Positions 26,567 through 34,604 of a stretch of 45,166 bases of DNA are shown one piece after another. The translations under genes were made by a program, and so were the position numbers. Location of the stretch: assembly GCA_021373255.1 (NCBI GenBank), contig JAJFTD010000044.1:1-45166 (forward strand), read 5' to 3'. Below the pieces are notes generated by a model. The model did not search any database, had not been told where the DNA came from, and saw only the letters and a program-made list of their open reading frames with translations. This stretch comes from a bacterium (GTDB lineage Bacteria; Armatimonadota; UBA5829). Position 1 is the first letter of the stretch. Every line of letters begins with the position of its first letter.

Positions 26567-27668
26567 TGACATTCTCGATTCCGTAAAGCATAGCAAGGTG
26601 ATGTGCACATCTAGGCCAATTATACTTTTCTGCATTTTCTCTTGCAGCCTTGCCCATTACACAAGCACGTTTAGGATTACGAATAAGTGAAACTACATTT
26701 TCTGCTAATGAGTGATAATCCCCAACAGGAACGATGAGACCATTAACGTTATTTTCGATCATGTCTTGTATACCGCCAGCATCGGTTGTCACAATAGGCA
26801 GTCCGGAAGCTGAAGCCTCAAGCAAACATGTCGGAAAGCCATCACTATTCGACGAGTTGAGAAATATATCAGCCTTGCCGAACTCAAACGGCACTTGCTC
26901 ATTGGGCAACCTGCCCGTAAATCTCACACCCTCAATTCTCTTTTCTTTGATGAATCTGTCTAGTGCCGGTTTAAGCTCACCATCACCGATAAGTGTAATA
27001 GTCGCTTCAGGAATTTGCTCCCGAATTTCGGCGAACGCTTTCAGAGCTGTCAATGGATCACACATATCGATAAAGTGCCTTATCCACACGATGTTCGGCT
27101 TTATGCTTTTCCGTTCACGATAATGGAATCTATCTAGATTGACTAAATTCCACAAGACCTCTGAAGATAGTCCCACCTTTTCAAAGGCAGTTTTGAGCAA
27201 AGGGCTAACAACAACAACCGTGTCGGCCATACGCAGAAAAGGTACAGTAAAGCTGGCATATCTGCAAACCCACAAATGACCTCGAGCACCATGGAAGCTA
27301 ATTATCATGCGCTTCTTAATCAACCATTTGTTGAGAGGGGCACAGACAAAAACCGGTAAGAATCCCCACATTGAACTTGCATGTATATGAACAATATCGC
27401 AGCTTGGTGCACTCTTCAGAAAGCGTACAGCAGTAAATAATGGCTGCAGTAACATCCTCAGAGGCAACAAGAATCGCGAACTCAAACTGTGAAGAATGGT
27501 ATCGACACAGACAACTTTGGCACCTTCAGATATCAAGCCGTCCATCATCATGTGCGCTTGTATAGTTACTCCACCACGCCGTGGAAGGTATGGAGCAACC
27601 ATACAAATCCGCAATCTACGAAACGCCGAATGCATATCTGTATTCTTCTCTTCAGCCAGCTTCATCAC
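26559..27668 (-). CDS. Family 4 glycosyltransferase
   Basis: 369 residues. RICMVAPYLPRRGGVTIQAHMMMDGL opens the GT-B N-domain, then CDIVHIHASSMWGFLPV. The donor domain has ATITLIGDGELKPALDRFIKE, VRFTGRLPNEQVPFEFGKADIFLNSSNSDGFPTCLLEASASGLPIVTTDAGGIQDMI. The S-D-G-F-P-T-C-L-L-E-A block is the GT4 nucleotide-sugar site. It begins at a GTG (27668) or the adjacent ATG (27665) that overlaps the stop codon of the preceding GT4 gene, and its own end overlaps the CapK-like gene: a tight three-gene translational run. Confidence 0.9.
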   Translation of the reverse strand: MMKLAEEKNTDMHSAFRRLRICMVAPYLPRRGGVTIQAHMMMDGLISEGAKVVCVDTILHSLSSRFLLPLRMLLQPLFTAVRFLKSAPSCDIVHIHASSMWGFLPVFVCAPLNKWLIKKRMIISFHGARGHLWVCRYASFTVPFLRMADTVVVVSPLLKTAFEKVGLSSEVLWNLVNLDRFHYRERKSIKPNIVWIRHFIDMCDPLTALKAFAEIREQIPEATITLIGDGELKPALDRFIKEKRIEGVRFTGRLPNEQVPFEFGKADIFLNSSNSDGFPTCLLEASASGLPIVTTDAGGIQDMIENNVNGLIVPVGDYHSLAENVVSLIRNPKRACVMGKAARENAEKYNWPRCAHHLAMLYGIENVNA

Positions 27669-28948
27669 TACTGGTATCCTTCTGCTATGACAGGTGAGTC
27701 ATTATCAACTCCGAACAAAATTCCATACGCATGCAGTAAGGCACATTTGCTATTGTCCCACGACAACGACTCAACAATACGACGACGACCAAACGCACCC
27801 ATTTTCTCACGAATGGCTGGAGAATCTAGTAGTTGAATGATCTTTTCTCCGAAATCGGTGCAATCATTATTTTCTGCGTAGAGCGCCGCCTCTTTTGCTG
27901 TATATCTTGATTCTTTAAGATCAAACGAAACTACTGGCTTCCCGATAGCCATATACTCTGCGATCTTGATAAGAGTGCAGTTATCGTTCAAATCATTCTT
28001 GGGGTCTGGCGCTACACATATATCCGATGTAGAAATATATGTAGCTAGCTGTTTATCGTCGTTAATTCTGCCTGTAAACACGACATAATCAGCAATACCT
28101 AACTCTACGGCTAGTTGCTTTAACTCATCTAGTATGTCACCAGAGCCTATTAGGACGAACGCCACATCAGTTCGTCCACGGGTGTTGACAACATGATTGA
28201 TAGCTCTGAGAAGATAGTCTATGCCATCTTGTGTAGCCATTACACCCACATAACACACCATGTATTCTTTTCCGAACTTGAGATCCGCATTTGGAGCACA
28301 AGGGGTAAATTTGCGGAGATCTGGTCCATTACGAACAACAAATACGGAATTAACAGGCTTGCCGCCACGTATCATTGCGATCTGCTTGAATGATTCATTG
28401 GTTGATATCACCATATCTGCAGCTTTGAATGTACGTCGCTCAAGCCAAAGGAGCATCTTGTATGCAAAAGATTTCTTATCTGGATCAAACTTGAGCGAAA
28501 ACAACTCCGGTGAGAGATCATGATGATCAAAGACGATTTTTTTTCTGCCGAAGACTTTGTGAAACAAGCCGATTAGAAAGAGAATATCGGGCGGGTTACA
28601 GACCTGTATTGCATCAAAACCCTCGTGACGGCGGACAACAAGAGATAATCGAAACGCAGCTAAAAGTGAATACGCGAATTCTTTGATATATCCGATCACC
28701 CCAGCGCTCTCAATTGGCGCTGGATAGCGATAAATCGATACACCATCAATAATCTCTTTAAGCTCAGAGTTTTGCCCATTGGGACAGATCACAGACACCT
28801 TGTATCCAGCTTCCGTTAAAGCGAGAGACTCTGCCCAAACGCGCCTATCAAATGGTACTGATAAGTTCTCGACTATGATGAGTATCTTGCCATTCTTACT
28901 CCCATTTCTGGAATTCAACATATCGTTAGCCAGGCTGCCCATTACCAA
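27668..28948 (-). CDS. Family 4 glycosyltransferase (exosortase-locus type)
   Basis: 426 residues: KILIIVENLSVPFDRRVWAESLALTEAGYKVSVICPNG is the opening I associate with a GT4 subgroup common near exosortases. It continues VFDHHDLSPELF, LIGSGDILDELKQLAVELG, VVFTGRINDDKQLATYISTSDICVAPDPKNDLNDNCTLIKIAEYMAIGKPVV, the last block replacing the usual E-x7-E by K-I-A-E-Y-M. The start is the TTG at 28948 or the ATG at 28942; AGGTAG is upstream of both. It ends in a one-base overlap with the next GT4 gene. Confidence 0.88.
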   Translation of the reverse strand: MVMGSLANDMLNSRNGSKNGKILIIVENLSVPFDRRVWAESLALTEAGYKVSVICPNGQNSELKEIIDGVSIYRYPAPIESAGVIGYIKEFAYSLLAAFRLSLVVRRHEGFDAIQVCNPPDILFLIGLFHKVFGRKKIVFDHHDLSPELFSLKFDPDKKSFAYKMLLWLERRTFKAADMVISTNESFKQIAMIRGGKPVNSVFVVRNGPDLRKFTPCAPNADLKFGKEYMVCYVGVMATQDGIDYLLRAINHVVNTRGRTDVAFVLIGSGDILDELKQLAVELGIADYVVFTGRINDDKQLATYISTSDICVAPDPKNDLNDNCTLIKIAEYMAIGKPVVSFDLKESRYTAKEAALYAENNDCTDFGEKIIQLLDSPAIREKMGAFGRRRIVESLSWDNSKCALLHAYGILFGVDNDSPVIAEGYQ

Positions 28949-29085
28949 GATTTAACTACCTAATCATTATATTTGCCAACGTTTTCTACGTTGATTATGG
29001 ACCCTTCAATAAAGCTCCTCAAGAACATCCCGTCGCTTACATCTTCATGTGTCTTTGTGGAGGACTGATACTACATTATTTGATG

Positions 29086-30735
29086 TCAGCTTTTCGCCGG
29101 AGTCCCAAAGCCGGGATGGTTTGCTATGAACTCGGTTACAAACTTCTTCATGAACGGAATGTCACTGCTATCATCGCCCTGCATATCAGTGACAAACCTA
29201 TACCATATATACTGCCTGGTCTTTACCTGATGTCTCAAGCGAGGTAACTCCCACGGCTTAGTCACAATAGTCTTTAGATCATGTATTGTATTGTAGCGCC
29301 TTGCAGTGCCCAGATTTTCAGTGCGTGGGTAGCATTGGTCCCCTCGCATATACCAGTAGAGCACCAGTGAAGTGCCGTAATTACCCTCAGCATGAAGAAC
29401 AGTCGCCTTGATAGTTATAGGTGTGGGTTTGTCAAACTTTATGGTAACCATACGATCTTTTGAAATTGGGCTACCGCCACCGGGGAGACACAGATGTGGA
29501 TCGTGGAAAGCCATCAGGTCCATAGAGGCATCTAAAAAGACCTGTACGCTACGTCCTGTATCTGAATCGGTGTAGATACGATTCATAAGGTCACCTGAAC
29601 CCAGAGTGTCACGTACTATCTTCTCTATGGGTATCTTTTCACTATTCCAGTTACCGAATGCAACAGGTATGTTCTCCCTCGGCAGTTTACCATGCGGCAG
29701 ATTGTACAGCGGCTCAATCGCATTGCTGGATAGCGAAAGTGCACCGAGAACAACAACAACAGCAGTAATGTGCCAGCCAAAATTGATCGGCTTACGCCAC
29801 GATGAGTCTTCATCCAACTCGATAGGCTCGCTGCTTGAGAATCGGAAATCTCCAACACGAATGAGTTTGGCAATCCCAAAAAGTAACACAAAACACACGA
29901 CTAGCCCGATATAGCCGCTGTAGTCGTGGAACGTGTTCATCGCCTCACCCGACCCTGTCCAGAAGCCGGCGTATCCAATCATGGTTATCCTTAACGCATT
30001 GATGAACACAGCCAGAGGGAGTGACAGGAGGATTAAAAACACTTTCTTCCAGCGCGCAGCCTCAATGACGTAAGTAAAGAACCAGCTAAACGTAATGAGG
30101 GAGATCAGCAACCTCAACCCACTGCAAGGAGTTCCCACCAGCAGAGGATGCGGAAGTTGGTGTATGAACGAATTGGAGTCGATCGAGCTCCCATATCTGA
30201 TGACATCATATCCCGACCAGCTCAGAAAGTGCTCGGCAACCGCAGCAGATACAAGCTGAGCCCGCCCCGTCGAGGCATCCAGCGCCCAGTTCGCCACCGG
30301 GATCATGGTTATCATGAACGCCATCGGCACAAAAAGAATCTTGAAAATGCGCCAACCGAAGATAAGCAGAATGCAGCCGAAAAGGATGCCATAAAACGTG
30401 ACCATATAAAGGACACGAAGCTCCATCAAGGTGGCGATGAAATGCACTGGAGCGGCCAATCCAAGCAGCAGCAGGCCCCATAAACAGGGCTTGATGGTAG
30501 CTTTCGCTAAAAGACGCCTATTGCACCATACCATAAACCCAGCTATAAACGGAACTATTGGTCCGTGGGAATAATAGCTTTCTTTCTCGTCCCATATAGT
30601 CCACCAGTTTTTGAATGTCGGCCACTGGCTGAGTACGAAAAGTACCGCAATCAGAGCAAGCGGCCAATACATTCGTGCTAATTCTAAAAGCCGGTCGGTC
30701 TGTGACGAGGCTGAAGAGCTTGGACGTTCGTTCAT
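29086..30735 (-). CDS. Exosortase fused to EpsI domain
   Basis: 549 residues. The N-terminal ~310 residues are a multi-helix exosortase with the transpeptidase-like triad visible: Cys204 in GTPCSGLRLL, Arg249 in NALRI, His270 in FHDYSGY. After a polar linker and a further membrane helix (about 325-345), the C-terminal ~200 residues are an EpsI-type (DUF3485) domain: PVAFGNWNSEKIPIEK, FLDASMDLMAFHDPHLCLPGGGSPIS, TSLVLYWYMRGDQCY. Exosortases cut PEP-CTERM proteins at the membrane and hand them on for surface attachment. EpsI is usually a separate gene or fused like this in EPS loci. GGAGA stands 10 bases before the ATG. The nearby PEP-CTERM gene (34605) is a likely substrate. Confidence 0.92.
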   Translation of the reverse strand: MNERPSSSASSQTDRLLELARMYWPLALIAVLFVLSQWPTFKNWWTIWDEKESYYSHGPIVPFIAGFMVWCNRRLLAKATIKPCLWGLLLLGLAAPVHFIATLMELRVLYMVTFYGILFGCILLIFGWRIFKILFVPMAFMITMIPVANWALDASTGRAQLVSAAVAEHFLSWSGYDVIRYGSSIDSNSFIHQLPHPLLVGTPCSGLRLLISLITFSWFFTYVIEAARWKKVFLILLSLPLAVFINALRITMIGYAGFWTGSGEAMNTFHDYSGYIGLVVCFVLLFGIAKLIRVGDFRFSSSEPIELDEDSSWRKPINFGWHITAVVVVLGALSLSSNAIEPLYNLPHGKLPRENIPVAFGNWNSEKIPIEKIVRDTLGSGDLMNRIYTDSDTGRSVQVFLDASMDLMAFHDPHLCLPGGGSPISKDRMVTIKFDKPTPITIKATVLHAEGNYGTSLVLYWYMRGDQCYPRTENLGTARRYNTIHDLKTIVTKPWELPRLRHQVKTRQYIWYRFVTDMQGDDSSDIPFMKKFVTEFIANHPGFGTPAKS

Positions 30736-30815
30736 CTATCGATGTCTCCACAAATAATTAAAAGTAGTTGAGTGCTGGTCGCAGATAGCTAGTCCAATAA
30801 TATGATGAAAAAAAG

Positions 30816-32921
30816 CTAGCTCATCGCAGGCTTGTTGCTGCCAGGCAAGCGACCAATTCCTACACCGGAGTAAGAGCGATGATAGTGGAAGTATCCACTG
30901 CTGTCTTCCCTCTTCACCCTGTTAAGCACAGCGCCCAACACATGAACACCAACGGAAGCAAGTCTCTCATTGAGTTCGGCTTCACTTCCGCGCGGCACCC
31001 TGCCTGCCGAATGCACAATCACAGCGCTGCCTACATTGGCTGCCACGAGTATGGGATCTGGGAACGCAACACCAGCCGGTGTATCATAAATTACAAAATC
31101 AGCAATCTCTTTGACCTGGTCCGAAAAGTCCTTCATCTCTGACGATCTAAGGAATTTGACCGGGTTTCCTGGAACTGGTCCGCTGGGCACAAGGAGCAGC
31201 CCTTGAACTCTCGTTGGTATAAGAACATCCTCAATACTGGCGCCACCACTCAGCAGATTAGTAAGACCAACCTTGTTGTCAGCTCCAAAGATCAGATGCT
31301 GGGTAGGCTGACGCATGTCAGCATCTACAAGGATAACCCTAGCACCCTCCTGAGCCAGAGCTGTGGCCAGGTTAGATGCTATCACGCTGCGTCCGGCATC
31401 CGGCTCGGCACTAACCATAGCGAGCGCGCTGGCTTCACGATTCTGGCTCGCAACCCAAAGGCTCGAAGTCAACATCTGGTAAGAAACATCAACGATCTCA
31501 GGGCACTTCTGCCTTACCAACGAGTGAGCCCGTGCGATAGGCACAGCAGATAGTATAGGCAAACCCAGCAACTTTTCAGCCTCGCTTGGGGTCTTGATCG
31601 TGTTATCAGTGTAATGAAGAAGGAAAGCAACACCGATGCCGAGCAGTGGGCCCAGAATCAGCGCCATCATCAGCTTCAGGCCCTTCTTCTGATCAACAGG
31701 ATATACATACGCAGGGTCAATGGTCTTGAGCGCAACTTCATTCTTAGCCTGCTGCTCTTTGATCTTAGCCTCGTCGAGTTTGTTTCTCATAAGGCTGTAA
31801 GTGTTGTATGTAGCAGCCACATCGGCTTCAAGCTCGGCCAGCTTCGCCTGCTGGACCGGCAGTTCACTGAACTCACCTCGTATATCACTAATCACAGTCT
31901 GCAAAGCCTGCATCTGAGCTGACAGCCCCATCTCATCGACATTGGTCTGTAACCAGCGCATAGCAGTATCTTGGTGCATCTGACTCTTAGCCTTACCTTC
32001 ACCTGATACATAGCGCTCATTAATGGTCTTGCTTTTAGCTTTCAGTTCATTGATCTGCCTCTGCACATCGACCACTTCCGGGTGCTTGTTAAGTTTACGC
32101 GGTTCACCAGACTCACCACTGAGCATTGCCGCTTTCCTTGTCTCCAGCGCAATCAATTGTGTATTTATGCTATCCCATTGCGGGTCGCGCGATATCTGCT
32201 TGTTGATAGTCTCCCATTCAGGAAGTTTCTGAAGTTCAGCCTGCAGTTTATTCGCCCGGGCAACTGTGGCCTGGTGCTCAGCCATTATCGTGTTGAGATC
32301 GCTCTTTGCGCGAGTCAGCCTGTCTACCGCAGCCGAACTCTGTTGATCAAGCTGAACGATACCATTCTGTTCTTTATACTTCTTAACAGCATTCTGCGCC
32401 GCGACCATAGCAGCACGTGTGGTAGTAAGCTGGGCTTCAATGAACTCACGGCTTTGCCTGACAGAGGCATTATTGAGTTCGCCATAAACCTTCTTGAACT
32501 CAGCCGCGATGACATCAGCCGCCACTTTGGCATCTCCCGGCCGCGGCAGGGTAACTTCGATGGCGAGAATGTTGGTATCTTTCACAGGCTGCACATTGGT
32601 GTGAGCGAGAATCTCATCAGCGGTAAAGTTGAGGTTAAGATCTCCCAGTGTCTCCGCTGAATCCTGCAACACCTTTTGGCTGGTGGCAATATTTGCTAGG
32701 TTGGAAAGTTTGAGCTGCATATCTGTCTGCAGATACTGCTCCGGGTATAGCGGAATTCCTCCACCGGACATCTGGTCCGGCTCCATAACAGTAGTGCGGC
32801 CTGTATACTCAGGCTGCAGTGTCATGTTCTTAAATGCCACTGCTCCAATACACACCACCATACCAAGAATTATCAGCCAACGGCGCCTGCGGATGATCCT
32901 ATAATAACGCCAAAATTCCAC
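30816..32921 (-). CDS. Wzc/GumC-like chain-length protein with altered BY-kinase domain
   Basis: 701 residues: N-terminal Wzz membrane helix (about 13-30), long periplasmic coiled coil (150-400), second helix (415-436) ending in the proline/glycine-rich Wzz motif, then a cytoplasmic P-loop domain like bacterial tyrosine kinases. The A' motif VILVDADMRQP (529-539) and Walker B-like FVIYDTPAG are kept, but the Walker A reads EPDAGRSVIASNLA (506-519) with Arg511 where G-K-S/T has lysine. A tyrosine cluster (YFHYHRSY) is kept at the C-terminus. The start is GTG with GGAGG 8 bases upstream. Likely controls chain length and export with the Wza-like protein; kinase activity is doubtful. Confidence 0.88.
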   Translation of the reverse strand: MEFWRYYRIIRRRRWLIILGMVVCIGAVAFKNMTLQPEYTGRTTVMEPDQMSGGGIPLYPEQYLQTDMQLKLSNLANIATSQKVLQDSAETLGDLNLNFTADEILAHTNVQPVKDTNILAIEVTLPRPGDAKVAADVIAAEFKKVYGELNNASVRQSREFIEAQLTTTRAAMVAAQNAVKKYKEQNGIVQLDQQSSAAVDRLTRAKSDLNTIMAEHQATVARANKLQAELQKLPEWETINKQISRDPQWDSINTQLIALETRKAAMLSGESGEPRKLNKHPEVVDVQRQINELKAKSKTINERYVSGEGKAKSQMHQDTAMRWLQTNVDEMGLSAQMQALQTVISDIRGEFSELPVQQAKLAELEADVAATYNTYSLMRNKLDEAKIKEQQAKNEVALKTIDPAYVYPVDQKKGLKLMMALILGPLLGIGVAFLLHYTDNTIKTPSEAEKLLGLPILSAVPIARAHSLVRQKCPEIVDVSYQMLTSSLWVASQNREASALAMVSAEPDAGRSVIASNLATALAQEGARVILVDADMRQPTQHLIFGADNKVGLTNLLSGGASIEDVLIPTRVQGLLLVPSGPVPGNPVKFLRSSEMKDFSDQVKEIADFVIYDTPAGVAFPDPILVAANVGSAVIVHSAGRVPRGSEAELNERLASVGVHVLGAVLNRVKREDSSGYFHYHRSYSGVGIGRLPGSNKPAMS

Positions 32922-32975
32922 GAGTCATTCCTCCCGAAGTAACGGAAAACAGCTACCTGCAGCTCATAAAATTGT

Positions 32976-33007
32976 GACCGACCCCTGCATTATAGCGGGG
33001 AAAGGTC
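32976..33007 (-). terminator. Hairpin after the Wza-like gene
   Basis: CCCC (32982-32985) pairs with GGGG (32997-33000), and GACC (32976-32979) with GGTC (33004-33007), around an AT loop. It lies between the Wza-like stop and the Wzc-like start. With no T-run it may only modulate read-through within the operon. Confidence 0.4.
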
Positions 33008-33035
33008 AATAAAGAACATCAAACATTAACTCAGG

Positions 33036-34046
33036 TTAAAACAGTCCGTATCTGCGAATTGCACTAATAGAAGTCAGCGAGCCAAGTATCTGGGAAATCT
33101 TGCCCCAATCCGGCCTCTTGCTCTCAGGAACAATCACTACATCTCCAGGCTGGAGTATGATATCCTGCTTCATATCGGCTTTATCGAAAAGTTTTGTCAG
33201 ATCACAAGGAACCCTTTCGGGTTTGGCCGGATCCCCACGCACGACCACGGTGGATCTGAGAACGCCGCGCTCAGTGGGGCCGCCTGCAAGGCTGACTGCC
33301 GACAACACAGAAGTCTTGTCCTTGAGGTCGTAGATACCCGGCCTATAGACCTGCCCGAGAACATAAAACTTGTTTCTATAATCCGCCGGCGGGATGTATA
33401 TGGTGTCGCCCTTTTGGAGTTGGAAATTCTGAGTAAGGTCACCGGCAATCATTTTCTTAATATCAATAGTAATAGGTTTGTCGGAGTCCTTGTGGGTAAC
33501 GGTGCATTGTTCCAGCCACGCATTATCGGCTTGATAACTGCCAGCCCCAGCAAGGGCATCGAGTATCTTGTCGCCATCCTTAAATTCGACTTCACCAGGA
33601 CGATTCACAGCGCCATATACACGAACAGTCGGCCGGTGAATTTGTATAAGGGTTATCTGGACTTTGGCATCTGCAATGATCTCATTCTTTTCAAGAGCTT
33701 TGACTATATTGTCAGTAAGTTCTTGTTGAGTAAGCCCGGAGGCTTGCATTTCGCCCAGGTAAGGAACATTGATCTTGCCACCAGGGGTAACCTGCATCTG
33801 CATACCACTCAGTGCCTCTTCGCCCCAAACATCCAGCCTCAGCACATCTTCTTCGGCAATGCGATAATCTACATCAACTGCCGGCTTGCCATCCGGAGCT
33901 TTAACATCACCTGCCGGAACTTTTGTTTCAGCGGGGACACTAGCCGGTACGGCCGGTGAATCGGCTGCAAAGACAGCAGACGCCATAAACAGCACGACAA
34001 CTGCCGGGCTAATCATCGCCAGAAATACCAGCAACGATTTTTTCAC
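33036..34046 (-). CDS. Polysaccharide export protein (Wza-like, SLBB domains)
   Basis: About 336 residues. A signal peptide (KKSLLVFLAMISPAVVVLFMASAVFA) ends in A-x-A with no cysteine, so it is not a lipoprotein like classical Wza. A Pro/Ala linker leads to the export domain (YRIAEEDVLRLDVWGEEALSG, VTPGGKINVPYLGEMQASGLT), then SLBB folds (VRVYGAVNRPGEVEF, FYVLGQVYRPGIYDL) and a closing DIILQPGDVVIVPES. GTG 34046 is chosen as start because AGGAGG lies seven bases upstream, inside the longer frame that begins at 34070. It would form the outer-membrane or periplasmic channel for the polymer, working with the Wzc-like protein 114 bases downstream. Confidence 0.88.
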   Translation of the reverse strand: MKKSLLVFLAMISPAVVVLFMASAVFAADSPAVPASVPAETKVPAGDVKAPDGKPAVDVDYRIAEEDVLRLDVWGEEALSGMQMQVTPGGKINVPYLGEMQASGLTQQELTDNIVKALEKNEIIADAKVQITLIQIHRPTVRVYGAVNRPGEVEFKDGDKILDALAGAGSYQADNAWLEQCTVTHKDSDKPITIDIKKMIAGDLTQNFQLQKGDTIYIPPADYRNKFYVLGQVYRPGIYDLKDKTSVLSAVSLAGGPTERGVLRSTVVVRGDPAKPERVPCDLTKLFDKADMKQDIILQPGDVVIVPESKRPDWGKISQILGSLTSISAIRRYGLF

Positions 34047-34070
34047 AGTTCTTCCTCCTACTTGCGCCAT

Positions 34071-34366
34071 AACATCAGGCCCGCACTATCAATTATTGAA
34101 CGTCGAACGCTCATCTTTAGTCCATATTGCCGATTACGCGCATACACGCTTCAATACGCCACTGTTTGCAAGGTTAGTTCCCGTTGAGTCTATTTACCCA
34201 GAACCGAGCAGACACTAACCCGATATATTCACAATTAGACCCGCGCAGCGCTATCATCTGCCACAGCATATGCTGGCAGAATAACACTGGACAAAGTATG
34301 TTCTTCCACGTTAAAGGCCGATGTATGGCAATAAAACCAATACCTGAACAATACTATTATACCGAT
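34071..34366. other. Divergent intergenic segment before the Wza-like gene
   Basis: About 300 bases without a gene on either strand. It presumably carries the untranslated leader of the minus-strand Wza-Wzc-exosortase run. A possible minus-strand promoter at its right end is listed separately. No strong repeat or hairpin was seen. Confidence 0.4.
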
Positions 34367-34383
34367 TGGCACGTTTTGTGCAA
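34356..34383 (-). promoter_or_regulatory. Possible sigma-70 promoter facing the Wza-like gene
   Basis: Minus-strand TATAAT (34356-34361) with TTGCAC (34378-34383) 16 bases upstream. It overlaps the plus-strand sigma-54-like motif base for base, so either one may be fortuitous, or the two promoters exclude each other. A 300-base leader would result. Confidence 0.35.
34367..34382 (+). promoter_or_regulatory. Sigma-54-like (-24/-12) promoter of the PEP-CTERM gene
   Basis: TGGCACG-TTTT-GTGCA has the -24 GG and -12 GC dinucleotides at the exact spacing of the sigma-54 consensus (TGGCACGnnnnTTGCA), with one mismatch in the -12 half. Start of transcription would be near 34393, about 210 bases before the coding region. 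PEP-CTERM genes in other bacteria are known to use RpoN with the PrsK/PrsR system, which makes this plausible. The site is also an imperfect inverted repeat, so a repressor operator is the alternative. Confidence 0.6.
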
Positions 34384-34429
34384 CAAAGAGTGTGAGCTGT
34401 AGGTAAAATTGCAACTCCAACCTATAAAC

Positions 34430-34547
34430 ACAGGTGGCAGTACACGCCTGCGGCTGGGTTCGTGCCACATCTGCGAACCAGTTCAGGCGCGGTACCTGTA
34501 CTAATAAGCGCATCAGCGCGGGAACAAGTTCCCGAAACACCTGATGC
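34430..34547 (+). ncRNA. Structured 5' leader: two nested hairpins before the PEP-CTERM gene
   Basis: First arm: ACAGGT (34430-34435)/ACCTGT (34494-34499), CGCCTG (34445-34450)/CAGGCG (34484-34489), and CTGG-g-TTCG (34454-34462)/CGAACCAG (34474-34481), closing an 11-base loop. Second arm: GCATCAG (34510-34516)/CTGATGC (34541-34547) enclosing CGGGAAC (34519-34525)/GTTCCCG (34528-34534). The stacked pairings, all within the predicted transcript and ending about 45 bases before the ribosome site, look like a cis-regulatory RNA. It does not match the riboswitch classes I know, including both c-di-GMP classes. Confidence 0.55.
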
Positions 34548-34604
34548 AAATGTTGCAGATATTGGCTTGGGTGTTTTTCACTAAAGCCGAAGGAGGAGCG
34601 AGAC

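Noticed and set aside
26567-26635. Extended N-terminus of the CapK-like protein to 26635
   Set aside because: The extra residues lie inside the upstream GT4 gene and do not look like family sequence; a start at 26566 gives a normal coupled overlap.
34430-34547. Known c-di-GMP riboswitch (class I or II)
   Set aside because: The conserved core segments of both classes are missing, although the context (matrix gene) made it a natural candidate.
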